Origin: Callipepla californica brunnescens
Lineage: Eukaryota; Chordata; Aves; Galliformes; Odontophoridae
NCBI GenBank assembly: GCA_023055505.1
Contig: JALIRH010000002.1
Span: forward strand, 57,470,733 to 57,534,732
Length of the DNA: 64,000 nt
Direction of reading: 5' to 3'
Positions within the stretch are counted from its first letter, which is position 1. Each line of letters starts with the position of its first letter. Shown piece by piece: positions 53,260 to 64,000 of this stretch. Made by a program: the position numbers and the translations under genes. The notes beneath the pieces were generated by a model that did not search any database, was not told the DNA's origin, and saw only the letters and a list, made by a program, of their open reading frames with translations.

Positions 53260-53391
53260 GAGAACTGTGGATGCGACACCCATAGTTCTTCAGAGCTCAT
53301 AAATAATAAAGCAATCCATGCTTTGAGCAGCAGGTTGGAACAGACATCTCGTGAGGTCTCTTCCAACCTAAATTATCCTATGATTCTACGG
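53260..53391 (+). mobile_element. CR1 LINE fragment, 3' end
   Basis: The last part reads GGTTGGAACAGACATCTCGT, GAGGTCTCTTCCAACCTAAA and TTATCCTATGATTCTACGG, a plus-strand CR1 terminus. It could be the 3' end of the same insertion as 52675-53040 after an internal deletion. Confidence 0.85.
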
Positions 53392-53721
53392 CAAAGCAAA
53401 CTCTTAAAATTGAAAATCCTGAAGAAAAAAAAAATTTACAACCTCATTTATAAACCTTTGTCACAGAATCATTAACTTTTGAAACAGACTCTTCTCCCAG
53501 AGGATGAGAATAGGGCAGAAATCCAATAAATCTAGGTCACAGAAGCACAATGGGTATGAACTTGCCCTACTTAACAAACAGAACTGATGAAGTTTGTACA
53601 TACCATTATACCAAGAGGATTTATGCAATAGAAGCATTAATCCAATGGAAGGGACAGTTTCAGTTGTACAAACATATGCAAAGAATTTGTAGAGGATACT
53701 AACAGTGGGCTGTGCTATTGA

Positions 53722-54160
53722 TAACCATAGAATTCAGGTCAGAAACCACAATCATAAGGATCAGAGCAACGCCAAGAAAGAACTAAGTCACTCTACTTGT
53801 ATCAGATATACTACACCCCCCTGCTATAGGACGGGATACCTCCCTCTAGACCAAATTACTCAAAGTCCCATCCAGCCTGGCTTTGAATGTTTCCAGGGAG
53901 GGGACATTCACAACCTCACTGGGCAACCTGCTCCAGTGTCTCATCAGTCTCACATTAAAGAATTTCTTCCTGATGGCTAGTCTAAATCTACCCTCTTCCA
54001 GTTTAAAGCCATTTCCTCTAATCCTTTTGCTACCACAGCAATTTTTAAAGTCCCTCCCCAGCTTTCCTGTAGGCCCCTTTCAGGTACTGGAAGGCCACTA
54101 TAACGTCTCCTCAGAGCCCTCTCTTCCCCAGGCTAAAAAGCCCTGGTTCCATCAGTCTGT
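53722..54160 (-). mobile_element. CR1 LINE fragment, 3' end
   Basis: Reads AACCATAGAATTCAGGTCAG, then CATCCAGCCTGGCTTTGAATG, GGGCAACCTGCTCCAGTGTC, TTTAAAGCCATTTCCTCTAA and TACTGGAAGGCCACTATAAC, reverse-complement CR1 landmarks in order. Some unrelated bases interrupt it near 53760-53800. Confidence 0.9.
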
Positions 54161-55989
54161 TGATATTGCCTACATATGTGTTTCAAGAACTGAAAGCATG
54201 CTGGCACAGATGTCTCTGTTCTACCTAGATCCGATCTATCAATGATACCTTGAGATTTTGGAAGATTTACATTTGTTTACAAGAAAAGGGAGTTTGTTTT
54301 TTTTTAAATGAAAGAGGAAACGGGTGATAAAGTTGCTCCAATGGAAACAACTGAAATAGAAGAAGACAGCCTCTGTAATTTTGGCCTTGAGGGTTAAACT
54401 GTAGTAAGACTCTCTTGTTACAAGACAATGTGAGCCAACAAACAGTTCTATGATTTTCAGGGGTATCAAACCAAGAGTGGGCGACTTAGATAAGTTCTTT
54501 TCATTAGGATAGAAGTTAATAGTAAAAATTTCTAAGGGTCAGGAGACAGTGATCCAGACAAGAAAGAAGTGATCAACCACATATGCTGAGGTTAGAAGCC
54601 TGCTGATGAGAAGTAATTTAAGTTCCTGTTTTCTAAACTATGTAAATGGATATGAAATCTTCTCTGCAACATGATCAAGAAGGCAATGTGTAACCTCACT
54701 TGTGTTTAGGAACAGCTGGAGGAAATTCAAACAGATATGCTGACTATTTTAGAGAACTTACTTACACTAGAAAATGAGATTTTTCTAACAGATATAGTCT
54801 TTCCAGAAGGTAGAAAAAAGATAGGATAGAGCAGGAGATTACATGCAGAGCAAATTTCTGCTAAAAGTAAAATCAGAATTACTACACAGTATCCCCCAAA
54901 GACTATTAATTTTTGCTTCTTTTATTTTATATAGGAGTAAATAAATATGACATTCAGTTACTTCCTGCCACAGATTTGCAGTCTGACACAGAATAGTATC
55001 AGTTACTTTTCAAGAGGAAAAGAATGAGCTTGAACTCAAGTTTAGCACTCTAGTAAACCCTACACAGCTTTAGTTTTTAACATTTGTTATGTGACCAGGA
55101 CAGACATCAAGTCCATTCCTCTGTATCAAAGAAAGACCAAGAATGCATGCGTTGCATTTGGCCAATTTTAACAAAATTGATACAATGGAAGTTCAACAAC
55201 CTACATATTCCACTGTTTCCGCATTTTGAACTTTCTCCCCTGAGATGTTTCTTAATTTTTTAATAAACTAATCTGATCTATTTCCCTCTTGAAGATGGTA
55301 GTAGATTACTTGCAACTAATTAACACTAAGCAGAGTTGAGTTTTACTCTGTGTTTCTTAAATATTAAAACTGGATTACACTTGGAGTGGAGAACTGGAAG
55401 CTGTTTGCTACTGCTCTAGTTTTTACAGCAATCTCATACTCTTGACTTCTACTCGGTTGATCATTTACTGTAGTGCTTACTGTACTTTTCTTCGGAAATC
55501 TGCTGTCTAGATAGCCATACTTCATTAATATAGTTGATTAGTGTAGTCCAGTATTTTGTACTTTTTCATTTACATACTACCTATATTTAAATCTTTTTCT
55601 ACTTGACAAGATTACTGCGAGTCCCAGTTTTGCCTCCGCAAAAGTGCTTCCAGCTTTTCTCAAATAGGTACCAAATGATCATTCAGTAAACATTTTATTT
55701 CTCCCACTGTCTAGAAAATCACTTGACAGAATCCCATCCTTTCTGTTTGACAGTGAGCCACTGATAACTACTCTTTGAAATTATAATTTCAAGCCAGAGG
55801 AGGATAAAACACACATACGTTTTGGCTGTTTTTTACCTCAGCACTCATTTTCAAAACATTCAACTGATCTGATGTCAATTAACCTTGGTGTCAGGAATTG
55901 GTCAGAGGCAGTATCTTTCTCATGATCAAGTTTCCCCAGTGTTCTTTAGAAACAGTCATAAAACATCACATTTATCACTTACTCCATCT

Positions 55990-56650
55990 CCTTGAGACCT
56001 GTTATTTTGTCTTAGAATGAAATCAGTTTGCTTTACATGATTTATTCTTGACAAATCCATTTTGGTCATTGTTTAGCATCTTTTTATGTTCCGTGAAATT
56101 CTCAGTCGATTATCTGTTCAAATATATTTCCAGGAATTTATTTTAGACTGACTGGTCTATAATTTCCTTTATCTTTTTGTGCATTTTGGAAAGACAGACA
56201 AAAAGGTCTTTTCCCTCCCCCTGCTTATTATCCTTGAATTCTCAGAGCTCATAAGGGAAGAATCTAAGATTTGTTCAGTACTTCAGAGTGAATTAATTGT
56301 GACAGAATTTGAAAATGTCTGACTCACCTAAGCAGAGTCCAACCTGTTCCAACCCCTCTTCACTAGTTTTAATTATATTAGTCCTCAGATCACAGTCAGC
56401 CTTTTTTAATGAATGATGAGAAAGGAAAAAAAAAACAGCTATGAAACTTACACTCCTCTATTAGTTTTGCCTCTCAGTTAATTGGCCAACTCATTCTCTT
56501 GCCTTGCTGTAATTAATTACTTATAAGATGTTTTCTTTCAACTGCTTTATTCTTAATGCCATGCTTAAGGCCCTTGCACCATACTCTTTTTCAATTTCTA
56601 TGGGCAAAATGTTGCTAAGGGTGAAACTCAGAGGATTTTGGGGTGTAGAA
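55990..56650 (-). mobile_element. Ancient L3/CR1-like reverse transcriptase relic
   Basis: On the minus strand this reads NYRPVSLK, then IPGNIFEQIID (from about 56167 down to 56110). It continues with NGFVKNKSC at about 56066-56036, close to CR1/L3 (NYRPVSLTS, then QHGFxKGKSC). The part at 56180-56650 resembles the preceding linker and RT N-terminus but is very decayed. Divergence is clearly greater than in the other CR1 copies, which suggests an old insertion. Edges are approximate. Confidence 0.65.
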
Positions 56651-57125
56651 TACTTGATCTCATCAACTCTGGAGGCTGCAGTCATTTTTGATTCAGTAAG
56701 CTAGTAGAACTCTTTCAACCATACACTTAGCAGATTTTCTCCCTCAGTGTTCAGACTGATGCTTAAAATAAATCAGAGCAAGAGAGGAACAACAAGATGA
56801 AATTAGATTTATTCTCTATTTTAGCTGAACCAATGTCAAGATACAAGCTTCCCTCAAAATCATATACTTTGGCAAGTCAAAGAGTATAAAGGATCCTTTG
56901 CTAGAAAACAAATGTGACTTTTTTTTTGCACTTGGGTGCAGTGATTTTGGTGTTAAGACAACAAAATAAGTTATGGGTTGTTTTTAACTATAGCTAGTCA
57001 CATAAGCCTCAGAAGGGAAATAAGTTTACTCAGTATGGCAGATACCGCCTAGTACAACAAAGCCAAAGGAGACTGAAACAGCATGTCTGTTTCTTTTTAC
57101 TTAATTGCTATTAATGGTGGAACTA

Positions 57126-57395
<270 letters not shown>

Positions 57396-59492
57396 CTAGC
57401 AGTCAGAATTAAAACTACATTCTTTTCAGTGCAACAAGACACAGTCCTCTAATAGTACCTTTTCTTACTGTCAGGTACCAGAAAGAGAGGGAATAACTAT
57501 GACAGACAAGACTGAAGCATCATAACTTGCCTGGCTCCCAGTCTCTTTCACTGAAGAAGTCCCCAGTGATCTCAGTTACCAAATTAGGACGAGTGGCTAA
57601 CTACATATCTGGAAACACCAGAATTGGTACAAAGTTGGAGAATGTTCACAATAAAAGAGGAAATATGCCAACACAAATAACAAAACCTTACTGAATTCTT
57701 CTGCTCAAATTAAAGGCAGTGTATTTTTAGAGGGATGATTAGGTAGTGTTATTTACATAATACCTGCAGACTGACTTTCTGAAAATTCTGCTTTTATTCC
57801 TATGATATTTGCAGTTCTTTCCTCCACTATTTTTAAAGCTACTAGGAATGTGTTTTTCAATTTTTTTTAATACCTCTGCATGGCAGTTGAAGGTTTTTTG
57901 AAGTACCAATTTAATGCAAATTGATTTGACTGCCCAAAAATATGCTTCTTAATACAGATATGTTAAATCTCTCGAATTCAATAAGGAGTCAAAACGTGAA
58001 GGTGAAATCATGCCTGTGTAAGAACATCCATTCATAGTGTTAAGTTTAAAATTTCTTCAGTCAACCTTCCGGTATATTTATGCTAGAAACTTTCTTTTGA
58101 AATTCATAATAGACAGGTTTGATCTCAAATAACAGCTCTCTTCCTTTATGTTTATAAAAACTGGAGTTAGACTGGCAGAGATAAGACTCCATTCCTTGCT
58201 TTTGCACTGACAAAAAGAACATATTGCATTGCTATAACCTTATAAGCCTGAATATAATTTGTTTTCCTGATTAAAAGACATGAAATCCAAACAGCTTAAA
58301 GTGTTTACAACTGGACAGTTTATACTTTACAAAGAGAAGATGCTTTCTCTTTTCCTGACTGTAGCTAGACCTTCTACTTCCATGTAAGTCTCATGTGAAG
58401 TATTTTCAGTACAGAAGCTGCTCTTCTGTTAGATTTCATGAATACAGTACACTATGAAGTATTATCATACCGTGATCTTGATTCTTCAAAACCATACTGG
58501 TTGGCTCACTCAGCACTTTGTAATATCTAGTAATCAGCCCCAAGTTTGTGAAGAGCTAATTTCAAGAGAAAAAGAATGAAGGTCTTCAAGGTGGAACCAC
58601 ACAGCTTTTCTGTCTAGCCTTGTAGTGCTGAACATCATTTATACCTTGCACAATGAATAGAGAAATTGACTTCAGAAATACAGGATGAAGAGGAATGCCT
58701 CTCAGCAGCCTGGCTGCTTGCAGCTTGGTCACAGCAAAGGACTTGCTTTTCAAGTTATTATGGTTTGGGATCAAAAGTAATTTGTTTGATCCTTAAGGAG
58801 AAGTAAAGAGCAAGGCTGAGGTCACAGGGGTGATAAGCAACACAGGCAAAGCTCATCTCAAGTTCACAGATAGAACAGGAAATTTTCTTAAGAAAAATAA
58901 AGAAAGCCTTTTGGGGAAGATGTGTGATACAGGCAAAATAAAATTTAGACCCATTCTTTGAAATTCCAGTGACTTCAATAAAGTGCTCACATTAGAATCT
59001 TAATCGCCCAAATTACTTCAGTAAACAATGAAGTGAAACCTTAAATCTTTTCAATAACCAAAGTAAGATGACTCATAACTTAGATTTCTTGGCTATATAG
59101 CGATGTGAAATGAATCCAGGTATACATGTAATACTAATAGCATCTAAATTACAAAAAATATACCTTGTCATCACCTTTTTGAAGACAGATTTAAATAGAA
59201 AATAGAAAAAATTTATGCTTATGCAAGTCTTGGAACATTAGATCTGTACCAATATAGGCCTCTCTTTCCCATATTGAAAATACCAGGGTTGGTCTCACTG
59301 TACATCACTGCCATTTTAATAAGAGACTCAAAAGAGATGGACAAATAACCTGAAATAGTCAGCTCATCTGCTTTTTTCTTTCACACACACAAAAATAAGT
59401 CAGTGAAAATATCTTATTTCTCAAAAAATCATCATGCTGAGAGTTTGGGGACATGCAGTGAACTTAATCCAACAGTCTCCAGCACACATCAT

Positions 59493-59770
59493 TATAGAAC
59501 CATAGAATGTCTTGGGCTGAAAGGGACCCCAAGGATCAAATTCAAACCCACTGCCACAAGCAGGGCCACCAGCCTCCAGATCTTGTACTAGATCAGGTTG
59601 CCCAGGCCCCCATCTAACCTGGTCTTGAATACTTCCAGGGATGGAGCATCAGAAGCTCTCTGAGCAGCCTGTTCCAGCACCTCCCCACTCTCTGTAAAGA
59701 ACTTCCCCCTGATGTCCAATCTAAACCTTCCCTCATTGAGCTTAAAACCATTCCCACTCGTTCTATCATA
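59493..59770 (-). mobile_element. CR1 LINE fragment, 3' end
   Basis: Reads AACCATAGAATGTCTTGGGC, CAGGTTGCCCAGGCCCCCAT, TTCCAGGGATGGAGCATCAG and TGATGTCCAATCTAAACCTT, a reverse-complement CR1 3' end of about 280 bp. It stops at CACTCGTTCTATCA. Confidence 0.93.
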
Positions 59771-59954
59771 ATATTCTACACTGGAAAGGACAAAGTGGGA
59801 AAAAAGAAAAAAACACAGTATGTTTTAAAGAATTGTAACAAAAAGATCATGTTAATATGGACACAAAGAAGACTTACTGGAAAAGTATGTGATATACCAT
59901 GGTTATATACAAATATCAATACAAATGTATAAATGTTAAAATATGTTCACAATT

Positions 59955-60170
59955 CAGTCATAGAATCTCCACCACTCTGGACAACCTGTTTCATGGCCTC
60001 ACTAACCTTACTATAAAAATCTTCTTGCTTACATTTAACCCAAATCTCCCTTCTTTCACTGTGAAAACATTTTTTCCTGTCCTATCACAACAGACCCTGA
60101 TAAACTGTCTGTCTCCTTGCTTATTACAGCCCCCCTTTAGATACTGAAGGGCTGCCGTGATAATATTTAC
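59955..60170 (-). mobile_element. CR1 LINE fragment
   Basis: Reads ACTCTGGACAACCTGTTTCA, AACCCAAATCTCCCTTCTTTC, TTTCCTGTCCTATCACAACA and TAGATACTGAAGGGCTGCCG, all reverse-complement CR1. It overlaps in content with the copy at 59493-59770, so it is a second insertion, 185 bp away and in the same orientation. Confidence 0.88.
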
Positions 60171-61985
60171 CATTCAACTGAGAGTATTAACTATCCTTCA
60201 AACTGAGAATCAAATAGACCAAGATTTTTAAAAATAAATATTTGTATCTTCATAAAAACTTTCATTTATTAAGGCAGAAGAACATTTCCTGTCACAATTA
60301 AGTCTGCTCAAATTTTCACATAAAAGAATTTATTTAACAGTTACAACACGCTATTTCTGATTTTCAATATGATTCACATGCAATTTTGAGGCCATAGTTT
60401 GTAGGATATTTATTGAAAAAAGAAGTTTGGAAACCAGACAAAAACAAAAACTTCAATGAGATGAATTCTGCTTTCACAGACAAAACTCAAGGAAATTTAT
60501 TTTGCTTCATGCCGCAAATGAAAGAATTTGATAAAGGTGAGGACAGGAAAGGATACTATGTTGTAAGAAATTATGACAAATGCTTCAGCCTAATGTGATA
60601 GATGGCCGGGTCAAGGAATTTGATCTGAAGAACTTTGCAGAAAAAGCGAAAATTATAGACAGTATTTTATTAAGGAGGTGTTGGAGTTAGGCATATAATT
60701 TGATAAATTATTTTTTCTCCAGGAAAATGACACTTTCTGAAGCAGGAAAACATTATTTTATATGAAAATCCATACAGCTTCACAGGAGGGTCCTGGTCAA
60801 CATGAGATGCAGTGAGATGGAAAAGAAATGTTAACATTTAAGTGTACAAAAAAACAGCTCCGTAACAGAGTAGCACAAGCTAGCTTTGTAACCCTATATC
60901 AGTCTGAAATGAAGCGTGGTAGATTAACCCAAGAACATTATACTAAAGTGCTATCAAGTTAAAACAATCATGTTCCTATTTGTGGGATGTAAGAGTGCAT
61001 TCCCTTAAGGTAAGACGGCATCCAAGCAGGAATGGCAAGAGGATAAGCTCTTCATTTAAGAAAATAGGATGTAACACTAATGAAATCAACAGGACCAACT
61101 AGGAGTTATGTACAAGAGGAGGGTTATTAGAGAGCTGGGATAAACTTTGAAAATAAAACTATATAGAGTGCGTGTGTATGACATTTAGAAATTTGAAGTT
61201 TTGAAGCTGAAAGGAACTCTAGATTCCTAAGAACTCCAGAGTTCTTAGAGAGAAGGGAAACTATTTCCTGATGATCAGCTGTTTTGCTATCTTAAGAATG
61301 TATTTATATTTACATTTTGTCACTGTATTAATACACAGATATCTAGGAAAAATAAGAGTTTAGAACAAACCCAAGGGTAAGAAGTCACCCTAACCTAAGG
61401 CAATAGGTCTGTTAAGGGACACAATTATTTACAACAGCTATATTAGCTAAAGAAAACCAATAGCAAAAAGGCATCAGCAAAGTTACTGTAGGCAGATAAA
61501 GCTAGCAGGGCAGGAAAATGCATTCTCCTAGATGAAAGAGAGGCGAGTGGAGGAGAGTGGCTAAAGGAAAGCAGCATCTCAGATCACAAGTTACCCAGCA
61601 GTACACAAGTAATAGCACCCTTGCCTTCTGCCAAGAGAAGTCAGAAAGTCTGGTCTTGATAATCCTAGACTCAGAAGGAGGTATCACTCTACAATAGAGA
61701 AGGCTTTAAAACAAAGCTAGACCATATGTGCACAGAGTTTTATACAACAAAAAAGATTTAACAAAAAAATGCCTTAGGTAGTAAAGTGATCTCCATTTAA
61801 TAAAACACATCTGCTAAGACAACCGATTCATATTTCCGAATGGTAAAATTGGGTTATTGATCACCAGACAGATTAGCTCAATTTTCCTAGGATTCTGCAA
61901 TGTGGCTTGTACAAGTGTTTTATTAATGATCCCTATAAATTTAAATCTGACCCTGTTGCTGCAAAACAAGACTTGATAAAGAGTT

Positions 61986-62005
61986 TTATATATATATATA
62001 TATAT
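61986..62005. repeat. (TA)n dinucleotide run
   Basis: About ten TA units in the upstream intron. Confidence 0.92.
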
Positions 62006-64000
62006 CACATAGAAATGACAAGTAATGCCTGTATTATGCTGATAAATCAACACTGCTAAATAAGATAAGCACTGATGATTCAATCGGTCAGTAGTAGCAT
62101 TTATTATCATCACACCTAAAGATTGCATGCCATGTTTGCTTAGTTAAGATGAAATACTCTCTGTGAACACTGAAAATGCAGACAATTATTTCCAAAAAGT
62201 ATGCAGAATGTCAGAAAGCTCCATAGAATATATTCATACAGTGACAGGCTTGCACATACAGAATCTTGTCATAGGAAAATAACAAGGACAAAACTTAGTT
62301 TGCAGAAATGAATAATTGTGGCACCATACACCACTCATATGCATGCCTTGTCAGGAGCTCTAAAGCTTCAACAAACCTGTGCCAACAATAATAACACTTG
62401 AATTTGAACATGCGATTCAGAAACAAAATAGCCTAACCATTAAATTGTATTGTTAATTGAACAATGACTGATAGAATAGTTCTGTTTTATAATAAATACT
62501 GAAAGGCACAGAATGTAAATGTTTAGGCTAAATATTAATTTAGTATTTAGAGATTAACAGTAAGTTTTCTCTATAAGCCACCTTGCCTGGAAGTGATGTT
62601 TCTCTACTACCAAATTATCTCACCACCAGACAAGTTATGAATGAAAGCTTTAATATGATAACAGTACTTGGAATGGAAGAATGGAAGAAAATGGAGATAT
62701 ATCAAAAGTGAGCCTTAAAAACTACATGATACCATGCACAACATCATCATCTATTCTATTTTAAAGAGTGATATGGATCATCACTCATTAAATTTGTGAA
62801 GATAACATTGCAAAGATGGTCACAAAAACTCATGCGTTTAGAAAATATTCCAACGTAATAACATAAGCACAGTGACTTCACTGACATAGGAATTGCACAG
62901 ATCTTCAAAACTGGTGAAAGAAATGCACAGCAGTAAAGATCGAGACACAAACGTAATGTTTCTTATCAATTTGCCTGGTGACAGGTGTCTAAATACAGAG
63001 ATTAAAAGAGATGGTTCTTAAGTGGACCTAGAAATCAAATTGCCAGTCTTCCTCACTAGCTATGCCACAATCCTGATCTCCAATAGAACAACGCTAACCA
63101 TTGAAGTTCTTACGTACTAACATACGCAGAAAGAAGAAAGGAGGAAGACTAAAAATAACTTGTAATTAGAAGTGGTGCTTTCCAGCAGCTACAATTTTAT
63201 CTGCCATAAGTACTGTTAAATGTTTACTAGGCTGAAATCTCTGGAGACTCCATCATGCTTAAATTCAGAAGGTTTCATGAGACTGTCATGAGACAAACTT
63301 CAGAGCTATAACAGGTGCAACTAAAGAACATCAAAAAGTCTACCGTTAACTCTGTTGTAAGGCATCCACTGTGACATTTAGAAAAGCAAAATAAAAGTCT
63401 GGGAGAATCTATATGATGGTTCACTAGCAGTATTAAACACACTTGACATGAATTCATCTTGTGAATGAACATTTCTTTCATCATCCATAACACATTATCC
63501 ATTTCATTAGAGCTCCTGTTTCTTTTAAAATGAGATATTTTGCCAAATATTCCTGCCGAATATCATCTGCTGTTACCTTCATTAATAATGTGGCTGAAAT
63601 TGCTTCCTCTGACTGCCTCTAGGCACCTGGAAGCTTATAGAAAAAAGAACTTTCAGCTGGTTCAGCTTGGAAGGCACTTGCCTGAATGCTGGTGGCATTC
63701 CAGTGAACTAATCCAATCACAATAAAATTGACATTCAGTTGTATGCTGCTCTGGAGACATTTCAGGAAACAATTCTGGCTCCTGAATGAATCAATATTTT
63801 TGAAGAATTCAACTGGTTCAGATTAAAAAAAAATCCACGCCATGAGTAATTCGCAACCAATGAAAAACATGGGTAAGAACCATTCAGTCATATTTATTTC
63901 CAGATTAGATAGCCTGACATAAACAACATGGTAGGAAAGGCAAATGTCTGAACGCAGGAAATTAAGCCAGATGATAAAGTTTAGTCTTGCAACATTAAGA

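Overview
This window is vertebrate nuclear DNA, AT-rich and almost entirely intronic, most likely from a bird and probably a galliform-like one. The main clue is about 18 pieces of CR1 LINE with the typical avian 3' end (repeats around ATTCTATGATTCT). Deleted mariner (Galluhop-like) pieces and ERVL-type LTR scraps support this. There are no bacterial-style genes, operons, CRISPR arrays or RNA genes that I can recognise.

One gene crosses the window on the minus strand: GABBR2, or a very close paralogue, which encodes subunit 2 of the GABA-B receptor. Five internal exons are visible. In transcript order they are 57162-57332, 24076-24177, 17322-17387, 11485-11676 and 9880-10116. All have GT/AG splice sites and phase-0 boundaries, and together they give 768 bp and 256 codons without a stop. 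They match human residues about 154-412, which is part of lobe 1 and most of lobe 2 of the extracellular Venus-flytrap domain. The introns between them are about 33.0, 6.7, 5.6 and 1.4 kb. The signal peptide and N-terminal exons should lie beyond position 64000. The rest of the ectodomain, the seven-helix region and the coiled-coil tail should lie before position 1.

The remaining sequence is intron. Its readable content is: a decayed hAT transposase (about 2395-3165, minus), a (TTTC)n microsatellite (1794-1930), many CR1 fragments on both strands including one nested case and one head-on compound, two complementary mariner halves on either side of the 102-bp exon, an old L3/CR1-like reverse transcriptase relic (about 55990-56650), a probable MIR SINE (about 28795-28990), two ERVL-like LTR fragments, and a GC-richer island (about 29240-29760) with an unrecognised 159-codon ORF.

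I found no new multi-gene system. The points most worth checking are the uneven conservation and extra glycosylation sequons of the GABBR2-like exons, the hAT relic, and the repeats placed close to splice acceptors. Family names rest on recognition of sequence, not on database searches.
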